This document shows positions 34,134 to 45,656 of a stretch of DNA of 64,000 nucleotides, in pieces. Within the stretch, counting starts at the first letter, position 1. Every line of letters starts with the position of its first letter. Under the pieces are notes generated by a model. That model was not told the DNA's origin. It worked only from the letters and a program-made list of their open reading frames with translations, and ran no database searches. This DNA comes from Deinandra increscens subsp. villosa. Its lineage: Eukaryota > Streptophyta > Magnoliopsida > Asterales > Asteraceae. The position numbers and the translations under genes are program-made. The DNA is taken from the NCBI GenBank assembly GCA_039602395.1, contig JBCNJP010000006.1, forward strand, positions 58,526,429 through 58,590,428. The letters run 5' to 3'.

Positions 34134-35741
34134 TCATTTGGCAAACACATCATACATGTTAAGTTTGTTGCAAAGAAAATTATGTTGAGCAACTAGCAAT
34201 CCTTTAGTAAAGATATCAGCAGTTTGCTCATCAGTTTTTATGCCTACTACTTTAACCAATCCAGCTAAAATTTTTTCCCTCAGAAAAAACATATCTATTT
34301 CAAAATGCTTTGTTCTATCATGGAACACAGGATTAGCAGTTATTGACCTGGCAGCTTTATTATCACAATATAAATGCACAGGCAAAGGTATATCAACTGA
34401 AAGCTCACTAAATACATTTTTTATCCACATTAGCTCACATAAAGCAGCACACATAGCTCTATATTCAGATTCAGCAGATGATCTAGAGACTGTACTCTGT
34501 TTTTTGGATTTCCAGGACAGTAATGATTCTCCAAAAAATACACAAAAACCAGTCACAGATCTCCTAGTTACTAGACATTTTGCCCAATCAGAATCAGCAT
34601 AAACAGTTAACACACATTTACTATCTTTACTAAACAGAATGCCTTTTCCAGGAGATGATTTAAGGTATCTCAGTAACCTGAGTGCTATATTAAGGTGAGA
34701 TTTAGTGGGTTTATGCATAAATTGACTTAGAAACTGAACAATATATGATATATCAGGACGTGTATGAGACAAATAAATCAGTTTCCCTATTAATCTTTGG
34801 AAACCAGTAACATCAACAACCTTTTCTTCACTGTTTTTACACATAGCAGTGACATGACAGTTTTGCTCAATTGGAACACTAACAGGTTTAGCAGCAGTAA
34901 GACCAAACTCAGATAAAAGTTCTAAACAATATTTTCTCTGATTTAAACATAACCCTTTTTCTGTTTTCATAACCTCAAAACCTAGAAAATATTTTAACTC
35001 CCCTAAGTCTTTTATTCTGAATTTCTTTTCAAGGTCATGTTTAACTTTCTCAATGCCACTAGAACTGCTACCAGTGATAACGATATCATCTACATACACA
35101 AGTAGCACAGTAATTCCAGTTTCATCCTTTTTATAAAACAGAGAATAGTCACTTTTACTTTGTTTAAAGTGAGACTCAACTAATGTTTCAACCAATTTTT
35201 GGTTCCACATTCTTGGGGCTTGTTTTAGTCCATACAAGGACTTGTTTAACCTACAAACTTTAGACTCATTTCTAGGAAAATACCCTTCTGGTAAAGACAT
35301 GTACACCTCTTCATTTAAACTACCATATAGGAAAGCATTATTGATATCAAGTTGATAAAGAGGCCAAGAATTTACAACAGCAAGATTCAACACACATCTG
35401 ATAGTGACTAACTTCACAACAGGAGAAAAAGTCTCTTCAAAATCAATTCCCTCTTTTTGACTATACCCTTTAGCCTCTAACCTAGCTTTATATCTATCAA
35501 CCTCACCAGAAGACTTGTATTTTATTTTAAAAACCCACTTACAACCTATAGGCTTTCTGTTTTTAGGTAAATCAACAACAGTCCATGTATTATTCCTATA
35601 AAGAGCTTCCATTTCCTCATTCATAGCTGTTACCCAATTTGGATCATGTTTTGCTTCATTAAAATTCTTAGGTTCTTTACTTTTATCCAAATTTGACACA
35701 AAACAAACATCAGTTTTGGACAAACCAGAGTAGCTAAGCAC
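34134..35741 (-). CDS. Copia reverse transcriptase - RNase H
   Basis: A 535-codon open frame. Reverse transcriptase (about residues 50-295) begins with NNTWTVVDLP and GCKWVFKIK, has the catalytic LDINNAFLYG (Asp132) and YVDD (216-219). RNase H follows, with VYADSDWA, SRSSAESEYRAM and CDNKAARSI. The domains copy element RNA into DNA in the cytoplasmic particle. The start shown (a GTG) is nominal: there is no ATG, because this is the 3' part of the pol polyprotein. It is separated from the gag-protease-integrase frame by a one-base shift at the C6 tract 35763-35768 (G6 on the coding strand). All catalytic residues seen are present. Confidence 0.93.
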   Translation of the reverse strand: MLSYSGLSKTDVCFVSNLDKSKEPKNFNEAKHDPNWVTAMNEEMEALYRNNTWTVVDLPKNRKPIGCKWVFKIKYKSSGEVDRYKARLEAKGYSQKEGIDFEETFSPVVKLVTIRCVLNLAVVNSWPLYQLDINNAFLYGSLNEEVYMSLPEGYFPRNESKVCRLNKSLYGLKQAPRMWNQKLVETLVESHFKQSKSDYSLFYKKDETGITVLLVYVDDIVITGSSSSGIEKVKHDLEKKFRIKDLGELKYFLGFEVMKTEKGLCLNQRKYCLELLSEFGLTAAKPVSVPIEQNCHVTAMCKNSEEKVVDVTGFQRLIGKLIYLSHTRPDISYIVQFLSQFMHKPTKSHLNIALRLLRYLKSSPGKGILFSKDSKCVLTVYADSDWAKCLVTRRSVTGFCVFFGESLLSWKSKKQSTVSRSSAESEYRAMCAALCELMWIKNVFSELSVDIPLPVHLYCDNKAARSITANPVFHDRTKHFEIDMFFLREKILAGLVKVVGIKTDEQTADIFTKGLLVAQHNFLCNKLNMYDVFAK

Positions 35742-35746
35742 AGTTT

Positions 35747-38497
35747 CTAGGCCATATATGCACCCCCCACCACATAATCTTTAAGATTAGGGGGAGGCCT
35801 AACTGGTCTTGTAGACTGTCGTCTAGCTACACTGGTACCCTCAGGGAATGGATGACTTTCATCCTTAGAATCAGCAACTACTTCTCCTTCAAAGATGTCC
35901 TCACTAGGATCAGAAGAGGAGGGGCCACTCTTCTTGCCCTGTGTTTCATCTAAGGGAAAAGAAGTGGATTCTGAGTCACCATGGACCGTCCCTTCATCAT
36001 TGGGCTTTTCACTTGAGAGATTTGGATCAAAAACAGTGTCATCAGAATCAAAAAAAGTAATCCAGTCACTAGAATTTTGTAAAGAAGAATCTGGAGTTAA
36101 AACTAAAGTTTTAAAAGGAAAGACTGACTCATAAAACTTAACATCTCTTGAGTAAAAAACATGTTTTTTATCCATACTCCACAATTTATAACCCTTTTTT
36201 TCATTTGAATAACCAATAAAAACACATTTGTCAGCTTGACTAGAAAACTTATCATTGTTATTTAAAATAGTAGAAAAACACAAACAACCAAAAACTCTCA
36301 AGTTTTCAAGGGAAGGTGAAAAAAGAAACATGATCTCAAAAGGGGACTTGCCATTAAGAACCGAGGAAGGAAGCCTGTTGATAAGATAAGCAGCAGTTAA
36401 AATACACTCAGGCCACATATTCAAAGATATACCAGATTGAAACATAAGAGTCCTAGCAACATTCAACAAGTGCCTATGTTTCCTCTCAACAATACCATTT
36501 TGTTGAGGGGTATGAACACAAGAAGTTTGATGTAAAATCCCATTTTTATGAAAAAATTGTTGCATAGTAGTGTTCACAAATTCAGTGCCATTGTCACTCC
36601 TAAAAATCTTCACAGTAGTTTTAAACTGATTTTTAACTAAGTTACAAAAATTTTCCACACTGTGACCAACTTCACTTTTAGATTTCAAAAGGTATATCCA
36701 AACAGATCTACTGAAATCATCAACTACAGTAAGAAAGTACTTATACCCTTCTCTACTAGTAACCTTGTAGGGACCCCACACATCCAAGTGTACAAGATCC
36801 CCAACACACTTTGACTTATGAAGACTTAAAGGGAATGGTTCCCTATGCTGTTTAGATTTATGACACACTTCACAAATTGAAGTAGATTTAAACTCTTTAA
36901 TGTTTAAAACAGGTTGTAACAGTTTTAACACAGGGTCTGCAGGATGTCCTAGTCTCATATGCCACAAATCAGATTGACTTACAAAATTAGCACACACCTT
37001 AGAGCACACAGGAGAATTTCCATACAGATACAACCCATCTAACTGTTTACCAGTCACAAGTATCTGGTTTGTAAACAAATCCTGAAGATAACAAGCATTT
37101 TCATCAAAAATAGACCTAAGCTTATTATCCTTAGCCAACTTATGGACAGAAATGAGATTTACAAAATACTCTGGTACAACAAACACATCCCTCAGTATTA
37201 CATTTTCTGCAAACTTTAGATTACCAATCTTAGTTACAGTAGCAAAGGTTCCATTGGGATGTTTAATCTTAATTCCAAAACCAGACACATCAACAGCATT
37301 TAAAAGGTTTTCTTCTGAAACTATCATGTGTTGATTAGCACCAGAGTCTATAACCCACCCAGATCTATCCATACCAGATCCAAACACATAGACACAATTA
37401 CTGACAGGATTCAAACAATTTTGGTAAACACAACTATTCAAATTACCTCCAACATTAGAACTCTGAGAAGATTCTCCAGTTCTTTCATCTAATAGTTTTA
37501 ACAGTCTAAACACTTGTTCAGAACTTAAGGCATTCACAGCAGAGGGAATACTTCCATTATCAACAGAGGCATTATTGGAATTCCCAGGTTTACTCCACTT
37601 ATTATTGTTTCTTGGTTTATAACCTGGTGGATACCCTATCAATTCAAAACACTTATCCACTAAATGACCAACTTTGTTACAGTGAGTACACTTGACATTA
37701 GTATTAGGACCCCTATTTGGCCTCCTAGTGCTGTCAGAAAATTGACCATTTTTGGAAACAAAGCCAACAGATTGAGTTTTTGAACTACCATTTCCTGCCC
37801 TATGAGATTCTTCCCTACAAATAGTCAAATATGCAGTTTTAAGAGTAGGCAAAGACTCCCTAGTTAACAGATTAGTTCTAACAGGCATATAAACTTCATC
37901 CAACCCCATAAGAAACTGCATCAATTTTATAGAGTCATTAAATTCATTATACTTAGTTGCAGCATTACAAGAGCATGAAGGAAGTTTAACCATGTTATCA
38001 TACTGTTTCCACATTGTATTCAACTTATTATAATATTCTGACACAGATGAACCACCTTGAACAGCAGAATTAATTATCTGATATAGGTTGAATATAATTG
38101 ATCCAATAATTTTATCAAAGGTTTCCTTTAAATCATTCCACACAACAGAGGCCAACTTAGAGTAAACTTGCCCTACATAAAGTTCCTCACACACATAGTT
38201 AAGAATCCAGGATAAGACCACAGAATTGCACCTCTCCCACTGGTTAGCAAGAATTGCATTATCAGTTGGTTTTTCACAAGAACCATCTAAAAAACCCGTT
38301 TTATTTTTAACCCTTAAAGCTAGTTCAAGAGCACTAGACCAAACAACATAATTTTCAATGCCTTTTAGTTTGAAACTAATCAGTGAGAGGGTACTGGAGT
38401 CACTCGCATGTAAGTATAAAGGGTCACTAGCTTCAATCTTGCTAACTAGCGTAGCAGGATTGGAGGTATCCCCACCAGTCATTCTTATTATCTTCAC
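35747..38497 (-). CDS. Copia gag - protease - integrase
   Basis: A 916-codon open frame starting near 38497, with ATG codons also a few residues in. Gag covers about 30-260. The CCHC zinc knuckle CTHCNKVGHLVDKC is at 270-283. Aspartic protease WVIDSGANQH has Asp384. The integrase HHCC finger has H513, H518, C542 and C545, and the core has D572 (LDVWGP), D635 (RSDNGTEF) and E671 (QQNGIVER), a correct D,D-35-E. The gene order protease-integrase-RT is diagnostic of Ty1/Copia. It ends at TAG in frame after DYVVGGAYMA, whereas pol continues in the -1 frame. Confidence 0.95.
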   Translation of the reverse strand: MKIIRMTGGDTSNPATLVSKIEASDPLYLHASDSSTLSLISFKLKGIENYVVWSSALELALRVKNKTGFLDGSCEKPTDNAILANQWERCNSVVLSWILNYVCEELYVGQVYSKLASVVWNDLKETFDKIIGSIIFNLYQIINSAVQGGSSVSEYYNKLNTMWKQYDNMVKLPSCSCNAATKYNEFNDSIKLMQFLMGLDEVYMPVRTNLLTRESLPTLKTAYLTICREESHRAGNGSSKTQSVGFVSKNGQFSDSTRRPNRGPNTNVKCTHCNKVGHLVDKCFELIGYPPGYKPRNNNKWSKPGNSNNASVDNGSIPSAVNALSSEQVFRLLKLLDERTGESSQSSNVGGNLNSCVYQNCLNPVSNCVYVFGSGMDRSGWVIDSGANQHMIVSEENLLNAVDVSGFGIKIKHPNGTFATVTKIGNLKFAENVILRDVFVVPEYFVNLISVHKLAKDNKLRSIFDENACYLQDLFTNQILVTGKQLDGLYLYGNSPVCSKVCANFVSQSDLWHMRLGHPADPVLKLLQPVLNIKEFKSTSICEVCHKSKQHREPFPLSLHKSKCVGDLVHLDVWGPYKVTSREGYKYFLTVVDDFSRSVWIYLLKSKSEVGHSVENFCNLVKNQFKTTVKIFRSDNGTEFVNTTMQQFFHKNGILHQTSCVHTPQQNGIVERKHRHLLNVARTLMFQSGISLNMWPECILTAAYLINRLPSSVLNGKSPFEIMFLFSPSLENLRVFGCLCFSTILNNNDKFSSQADKCVFIGYSNEKKGYKLWSMDKKHVFYSRDVKFYESVFPFKTLVLTPDSSLQNSSDWITFFDSDDTVFDPNLSSEKPNDEGTVHGDSESTSFPLDETQGKKSGPSSSDPSEDIFEGEVVADSKDESHPFPEGTSVARRQSTRPVRPPPNLKDYVVGGAYMA

Positions 38498-38915
38498 GGT
38501 AAATAATCACAGCAATCACCAGACAAGTAAACAAACAATAGAAAAGTGAAACAGGGAACGATCTCACCAATTGCACCTGAGCTGTGAATACCTTCACTTA
38601 GGGTTTTCACAACTCAGGTCTTCCAAGCCAAAAAACTCACGATCGTTGATCTGCGCCTCCTAGCCTCCTCACCTTCACTTAGGGTGAGGTCTCTAGTCTT
38701 CGAAGCCACGAACTCAGCACCTGAACACGAACGGTCACCGATCTTTCACCGGTGTTAAATGCAGCGGAAAAACCCAGAAACACGTCAGATCTAACAAACA
38801 AACAGTTAGATCTGAGAAAAAACACCAAGATCGGAACTAGGGTTTCAGAAAACCCTAAATCGAGAAACCGGAATAACAAAACGTCAAATGACACCGGAAC
38901 CGGAATCAGAGCGTA

Positions 38916-38933
38916 CAAATAGCTCTGATACCA
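38916..38933 (-). promoter_or_regulatory. Copia primer-binding site (initiator tRNA-Met)
   Basis: On the minus strand TGGTATCAGAGCTATTTG begins at the base next to the 5' LTR. TGGTATCAGAGC is the standard complement of the 3' end of plant initiator tRNA-Met, used by most Copia elements. Confidence 0.9.
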
Positions 38934-39432
38934 TGTGAAGTTTTGAGAGATCGATAGGTAGAAGATTGAACAACAAACGAACAAACAATCTAACCAAGAA
39001 CAGAAATACAAATCTCTCAAATAAACTGAGAGTATCACGAGTCAAACTTTAAGATCATCACTATGATGATCTAAGAACAACAATTACAAGGAAAAAACAC
39101 AGAAAGAAGATGAAATCCCAGTGAGAATTGGGGATTTCAACAATCCGACTATGAGAATGACAAAGAGAGAACAAGTGACGGTGAAGATTTCGACTGAACA
39201 CTCTAACCCTAAATCTCTCTTTAACACCCCTTATATACTCGCAGCTGCAACCGAATGGATTCATTATCCGGGTCTTGTGTCCACAACGAATTGTACCCGA
39301 GCTTGAATCCAGCCCAATATCAGCTACAGCCCAACCTCCTTGTGAGAAGCCCAACAACCTAAAATAAACAAAACATATATGTAACAATTTGCAAAATGAA
39401 TTATAAAAAATATTCTAAACATATTTTTAACA
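38934..39432 (-). repeat. Copia 5' LTR, 499 bp
   Basis: Near-identical partner of 33623-34121 (one difference seen). In the element's orientation it lies upstream of the primer-binding site and gag, so it should hold the promoter. GGTGT follows at 39433-39437. Confidence 0.95.
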
Positions 39433-39437
39433 GGTGT

Positions 39438-40395
39438 AGTCACGGACTAGCTGCTCCCCCCTCCCCCCTATGGGCCGGTTACCAGTATACAAAAACAGTG
39501 ATGCATATATAATATTTTTCAATTAGCTTATAATAATTTGTTTTAATCTGATTAGAAGAGATTAAAATAAGCATGCTAATCCAAAGATCATAAGATACTG
39601 AGCATATGTGAACATGGTTAAGATTCCAACCAAAAATCAACGATTAAATATTCAAAGGTTTTAGCATAAACATGCAGTCGGCTGAAATTATATAGATATT
39701 TGAGTATATTATTATTTGTATTCTTAAGGTTTAACCTCTTTTGTTACCTATATACGATTTTTAAGTTATTAATAAATATCAGATAAGGTTTGCATTTTAT
39801 TATCATTTGAGTCCTTTAAACAAACGGGGTTAAAGTTTTATGTTAACTCAAAAGACATTTAAGTCATTTTACATATAATTGTCAAGATATAAGATGTTAG
39901 GATTCTAGATGTTAGGTGACATCCTCTTTTGTAAAGCTATGTCAACTACAAAATCTTATTATAGTTACTGCGTTTGCAAATCTCATGTAATAAATAAGTG
40001 CAAAAAAACTATGAATAAAAACGGATACATTATGATTGTATCCAAAAGTTTTAATATTTTTTTTGTTTTTCTTTATATTTTTTGATATCGTTATATTTTT
40101 TATTATTCAAATACCTTTATAATCGAGTGCATTATGATTGATTTTACTAGCAAAAAGATTTTTTTAACTCAGTCATGCGATGCACGAGTATCAAAAACTA
40201 GTTTTACATGTAAAACACTTATCCACTTAAATAAACAAATCTAAACAATTTTTTAAAAACTCTTTTTTAAAGTTCATAAGCCAATAAACACTTTTAACAA
40301 AAAAAAAAACACTTATCGAATTAAATAAGCAATTCCAAACAAGCCCTGAGTGTCAATAAACTATATTTAGCTTTGAGTGAACAAGGGAGATGTTA
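39438..40395. other. No gene seen; AT-rich intergenic
   Basis: No coding segment; the short C-rich stretch at 39453-39470 is the only compositional break. Confidence 0.4.
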
Positions 40396-40397
40396 AA

Positions 40398-41127
40398 TGA
40401 GAAGTTTGTTTTGCGTAAAAAGGATAAGAAGGAATTTCAGACATTAGATCTTGATTTAATAAAAAAAGGAAGGAGAGTATTCTAGTCTTAGCCTCTTTAA
40501 CTTTTTATATACTTCTCCCATTTTTTAAACATTCATAACTTTCACACACGACATTAAATTTTTTTAAAATTACACCATAAAAACGAGCGTTTTTTTAACT
40601 TTAAAACGCGTATAGTGTTGATATATAAAATTTTATTTTTTTTTTAATTTTTGACACAATGTTCAGATTATTGTGTCATTGTGTCAAAATATTCAGATTA
40701 TTGTTTCATTGTGTCAAAAATATATAGAGTGTTGCCATATATAAAATTAAAAAATTACTCTTTCGGTTTTTGACACCATATGACACAATGATCTAAACAT
40801 TTTCACACAACATGACCCAATGATATGAACATTTTTAACACAATATGACACAATGATCTAACATTTTGACACAATGACACAATGATCTGAACATTTTGAT
40901 ACAATTGAAAAAGAATTTTTTTTAATTTTATATATAACAACACTGTACGTGTGTTTAAAAATAAAAACACTCGTTTTTATAGTTAATTTAAAAAAAAATA
41001 ATGTCGTATTTAAGAGTTATAAATGTTTAAAAATATATGAGGAATTTGATAAAAAGTCAAAAAATATTCTTTCATCCTTTATTTTATTTGGCTTTTTTCT
41101 TTAATTTACGCAGAAAAACTTTAAGCC
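40398..41127. mobile_element. Fold-back MITE with GACACAATGA repeats
   Basis: Left part AAACATTCATAACTTTC and AAAACGAGCGTTTTTTTA at about 40525-40600; right part reversed (AACACTCGTTTTTATAG, GAGTTATAAATGTTTAAAA) at about 40965-41035. The outer ends GTTTTGCGTAAA and TTTACGCAGAAAAAC also pair. The centre holds six or more TGACACAATGATCTGAACAT-type units in both orientations. Non-coding. Confidence 0.65.
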
Positions 41128-41299
41128 ATAAATTATTTTCTATTTATTTAAACTAAACTTTTCACAATATCTTCACTTGAATACTTGAATGAACCATATA
41201 CCCTATCAATTTTTTGATATACATGTTTCTCGATTCATCACGTACGAAAACTTCCTAGCTATTCTATTTTCTTAACATATCCAAAACAAAAAATTATAT

Positions 41300-44200
41300 A
41301 CATGTTAAATACGATTTTTTCATAACATGAGAAAATCAAATAACCGGCATCATTATCTTCGATCTATAGTTCTATTCTATACCAGACTTCCTCAAATACG
41401 ACGTCGTTATGAAACACCTGTCCTCCCTCAAGCTCTGGCACTATCTATCTATGAAACACCTGTCTTCAAGCTACCCTTTTCTCCACAGCCTTCGATTCCT
41501 CAATTATAGCGTCTCCATCTTTTGATTCTTCATTGTTTGCTCACAACCAACCGGAGGCTGTTAAACATCTCCATATATTCAGGTATAAGATTCTCTATTC
41601 TTAGCCCTTGATTTGAATATTTGGGACCGTCTTTGAATTGAATTCGATTTTAGCGTTGATAACGAAGGAACGAGTCCCCGTTATATGCGATATGTTTGAT
41701 TTACGGATTCGGTTTTGTTCGACCGTGCGTTTTGAGTTTTGGAGCTGATTAGGGTTTTGATTTGTCAAGTTTGATTTCTTGTATTAGGTTTTCAATTTGT
41801 GGATTTTGAAGTTTTAGTAATACTCTATTATGTTTAAGTTCTCAACCAGATTTCATTTGCCTATCTGCATATCAAGCAAACTGTTTCATGTTAAAAATTA
41901 GTATGAATTAGGGAAGTTCTTCATATATCAGTATCCAAATGAGCAGATTTTTGGTTTGTTTGTAATCATTTTTTCTATGAATGAATGTATTTTTTGTCAT
42001 TGCTATTGGGAAATAATATAGAAATATATACACAAGGTACTAAGTTCAAAGAAATGAAGTAAATTAGCAGAAATAGTTTCTAAGGTTAAGCCTTTAATAA
42101 TTGTATATGACTGCCTTATTTGCTGTACACGGCTCGACAATCATAACTTTTTAGCATTCCTCGAGTTGGAGCATGGATGTTTTTCATGTCCAACCATTGT
42201 CACAAATGATGTCTATTTGTGAATTATGGATTGGTGAAATGCCTACCAGGTAAGGGTGTAAACGAGCTAAGCTGTTTGTGAGCTACTTGAGATTGACTCG
42301 CTAGAAGCTCAAATCGAGCTCGAGCTTATATTGGAGCTCATTCTATAAATGACTCGATTATGTTCGTTTATTGAGTTCTTAAATATGCATAATCTTTTTA
42401 GGTTTATTTTCCTTCAATGAATGAAGGATTTCTGATGTTTGTCTTGTTGCTATTTTAGTATAATTGGATTAATTATGGATCGATACGTCTTCTAACTTAT
42501 ATCGGTCGGGTTCGGTGGTGCGGGGTAGTGCACGCTCGTCTCGATAAGGTTAGGGGGTTCCAAGGGGCGGCAGCCCCTGGCGGGGTCCAAGGCGGCAGCC
42601 CTGACTAATTGTGTAAAATCGTATAGCAGTTATCCTAAATAACTGCATATACGCTCCCCTGGTGGAACGTACGATCATATCAAATTTTCCTGGTTCGGTT
42701 CTTCTTCACGATCAAAAATTTCTTGAATTCGAAAAGATCTCCAGATCGTATCCGATTGAAATCTTGAGCGAACCCTCGAGATTTTCAGTCCGAAAGTGAA
42801 TCACGCTTTCTGGAGTTTCCAAGCATTCAAATTTCTAACATGTCTGCATCTTTCTAGTTTAACATCCTATAAATGGTCTCTGATGTGGATCGAATTGTAC
42901 TGCTAGTCAATCTTTAGCACCTGCGTTTCTGAAGATTGTAGTGCTTCATTTTGCTATGTTCATGTCATGTAAGGAACGGTTTCTGTACATGTCATATTTA
43001 TCATGTTCTGAGGTGCTTGATGCTTATATGATCAAAGAATTGGACTTGATAAGATTTGATTATTAGGTGATTCATGATCTTGATTTTTTTTTATCACTCC
43101 TGATTCAGCATTCTAGTCGGAACCCATAAGATGATTCATGCCGAATAGAGAATTGTTAAATGTTTTATACTTATATTAGCAAGTATTGGATGTCTTTTGT
43201 TATTACTTCATGTTCATGAAGTTTGATAATATATCAGTCACTGAGGTTACTTCTCATGCAGTTTATCAGTGTGATGGCTGTGGTGATGTTCCTTATGGTA
43301 AAGTCATTTCCATTCTCCATTTTTGTTTGATTGTCTTCAAGAAACCCAGATGTGGGTCGGTAAATGTATGATCTGTTAGGATTTAGCCACTACAAATACA
43401 AACAGGAAACAATTATTAAACACGAGAATTTTACGTAGTTCGGTCAAGGTGACCTATGTCCACGGGGTAACAAGGGCTTTTCTTTCATTGAGGGATAATT
43501 TTTTACCTGTACAATGAGAATATATATACAACACAATTAGGGTCAAACCCTTAAGTAGACTTAATCAGCAAGTTAAGTAAACCCATCCTATAGGACTAAC
43601 CCTCTTCGGTCTTCTAATTGCAAACAAGGCTTGACCCGAATGGGCTGAACCCTACATCGAACTCAACATGATCTCTTTGTATTTTTTATATGTTTATTAC
43701 TGATTTGATAAGTTAATGTGGAAATGAATTAGGTGTGTGTGATCTTGTGAAGAACATGTGACCTTTTGAACTCTTTTTGAAGGTGTTTAATTGTGTTTTG
43801 GTGTAAACATGAATCTAGATGATGATTGTTATGTTGTAATTTTGGGTCAAATTAATGTGATTTTATGACAAGTTTTCAGATTGGTTAAAAAATTTGCTTA
43901 AAGTTTTGTTTTAATATCCTCATTCTGGAGTCCTGTAATTTTGTTTACTGTAGCAGTCAAAATCAAGGTTATGTGTGGTTTTGAATGATTGGGAATATGA
44001 TCTTTGTTAATGACTCTAGTGCTATTAATTCAATGATGCTGAATTATGTGTGTTGGCTGTTGTCATCCTCATCTTGTTTCTGATATTGGTCTTCATGAAT
44101 TCTGATGATGTTATTGATTTTCTGTAGCAGTTTTCAGATTTTATAACAATTTATGATTATATTGTTGATAATTTTAGTCACCTGATACTTTTTGTAGATC

Positions 44201-44822
44201 GACATGTTTTGACCCGAACATGCTATGACCCGTTACTTGACCCACCCGTATTGTTTCATGTGCTAGGGTTTCAATTTTTTAGAATTCACAGATGGAAACT
44301 ACAGGGGAAGTAGAATTCGGCAGCTTATTGGATACAATCCAGCCACCGCGTCTTGAAGATGCAGGCCTTGAGGACTGTGCCCTTCCGGCCGACTCCATAC
44401 AAGAAGCCTTCCTCAAGGCCGCTAGTGCCGTGAAGTCTCGCATTTTCCACGCCACCTCAGACGATGAATCGGAAGGAGAATGTGTCAACGACCCGTGGCC
44501 CGGAAATGGATCTTCGGGTGATAAACTCGTCGGAATCGAAGCTGAAGCTGATCCTTCCGGCAGCTGTGTGCCGAAGAAAGGCGGTGAATTACCAGCGGTG
44601 AACGGAGATGAGGTGGTGGTTGGCGGTGGTGAGGGAATGACAGATAAGGTGGTGGAACCGGAGGTACCAGATGAGGCGGAGAAATCGTGTGTTGATGGAT
44701 TACAAGGATTGAAGATCGGAGAGAAAAAGGTTGGCGGATCTGAAACTGCTGCGGAATCAAATGAGGGTGAAGAAGAAGATGAAGATGAGAAAAGGCCTGT
44801 GTTGACTGAAGTTTGTATATGA
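41300..44822 (+). CDS. Acidic plant protein, 176 aa (CDS 44292-44822), with probable leader intron
   Basis: The coding exon begins at ATG 44292, directly after an acceptor-like TTTTTTAGAATTCACAG, so the start codon sits at the exon edge. A likely non-coding first exon ends at about 41581 (ATTCAG|GTATAAG) behind a CT-rich leader. The protein starts METTGEVEFGSLLDTIQPPR, then LEDAGLEDCALPADSIQEAF and AASAVKSRIF; the rest is acidic, rich in G, E, D and S, ending EEEDEDEKRPVLTEVCI. The N-terminal LEDAGLEDCALP block looks strongly conserved in style, as in small plant proteins of unknown function. No transmembrane segment or signal peptide. The large leader intron carries two solo LTRs. Confidence 0.75.
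42445..42840. repeat. Probable solo LTR, 396 bp, with 5-bp target duplication
   Basis: It begins TGTTGCTATTTTAG, ends TTTCTAACA (TG...CA) and is flanked on both sides by TGTCT (42440-42444, 42841-42845). The interior has the GC-rich GGGGTTCCAAGGGGCGGCAG and CCCTGGCGGGGTCC segments found in retrotransposon LTRs; a related GC-rich stretch is in the RopGEF intron at about 61545-61590. No internal coding region, so a recombined solo LTR. Confidence 0.65.
43374..43668. repeat. Solo LTR, 295 bp, with 5-bp target duplication
   Basis: Begins TGTTAGGATTTAGCC, ends GAACTCAACA, flanked by TGATC on both sides (43369-43373, 43669-43673). Contains TTTTACGTAGTTCGGTCAAG. Lies in the leader intron of the 44292 gene. 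Confidence 0.85.
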
Positions 44823-45640
44823 CTAGAACATCTTTGCTGCAAGGGATATTCTGAAATCTGCTTTTGATTAGTACGTGATATAACCATGAAACCTGAGAAG
44901 CCTTTGAAGTTTGTATTTCAATGCATGATTTAACAAGTTTGGTGGTTAAAAGTTGTAATGATGAGTTGCAGAATTATACTTCTTTTGGTGTTTTAACAAA
45001 CCCAGTTCTTGAATGTGTTTATGGTCTGATTTGAAACTGTAAAACCGATCACTGACCTAGTTTGTGCTGCCTTTTAAAGTATTTCGGTATTTCTATTTCC
45101 TATACTAGGTGAACAAACCCGGACGAAACCAGTTCCAGTTCGGCTTCTAGTCGGTTCTTGATGAAAAATTGTCTAACTGGTTGTAACTAGTTAACTGATT
45201 TTTATACCGGTTTAACCGGCTTTTTTGGCAACTGGTTGGTAAAAAACCGGGCTTGTAACCAGTTTGGAGTCAAAGAAGTGTAACTTATGTGTAATCGCCG
45301 GTTCGGTTTGAAACCACAACCAGTTTGGACTCTAACTGGTTTTAGTTCTAACCGGTTTTGGTTTTTTTTGGTAGTCGGTCCTACAACCGGGTTTTTTTCT
45401 CACCTCTAGCTAATACCTATCTCTCTCTAACCTTATTTTCAAGTGAAATTTTATTGTGTATATTTGTTTTTTTTTGTATGAGACTGAACTTCAAACCACT
45501 TGAGATGGAACAATATTGTGGAACAATATTGTATTATTGTGGAACAATATTGTATTGTATAACACTTGGATGTTACTAGGTCAAATACCCTTTAGTAGTT
45601 ACATTACACATATGATTGAGTTTTCAATATTAGGGAGCTC
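44823..45640. other. 3' UTR and a CCGGTT-rich repeat
   Basis: About 250 bp after the stop looks like 3' UTR. From 45110 to 45410 the words AACCGG, AACTGG and AACCAGTT recur densely, typical of a plant low-complexity MITE; similar words occur at 33330-33510. At 45508-45556 the palindrome ACAATATTGT is repeated three times within GGAACAATATTGT units. No gene. Confidence 0.5.
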
Positions 45641-45656
45641 GTCATTGAAGTTTTAA

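Noticed and set aside
34240..34602. Plus-strand 120-codon frame
   Set aside because: Antisense shadow of the Copia RNase H region.
44279..44887. Minus-strand 202-codon serine- and proline-rich frame
   Set aside because: Antisense of the acidic gene 44292-44822; the Ser/Pro bias is the mirror of Glu/Gly codons, and splice and start context support the plus strand.
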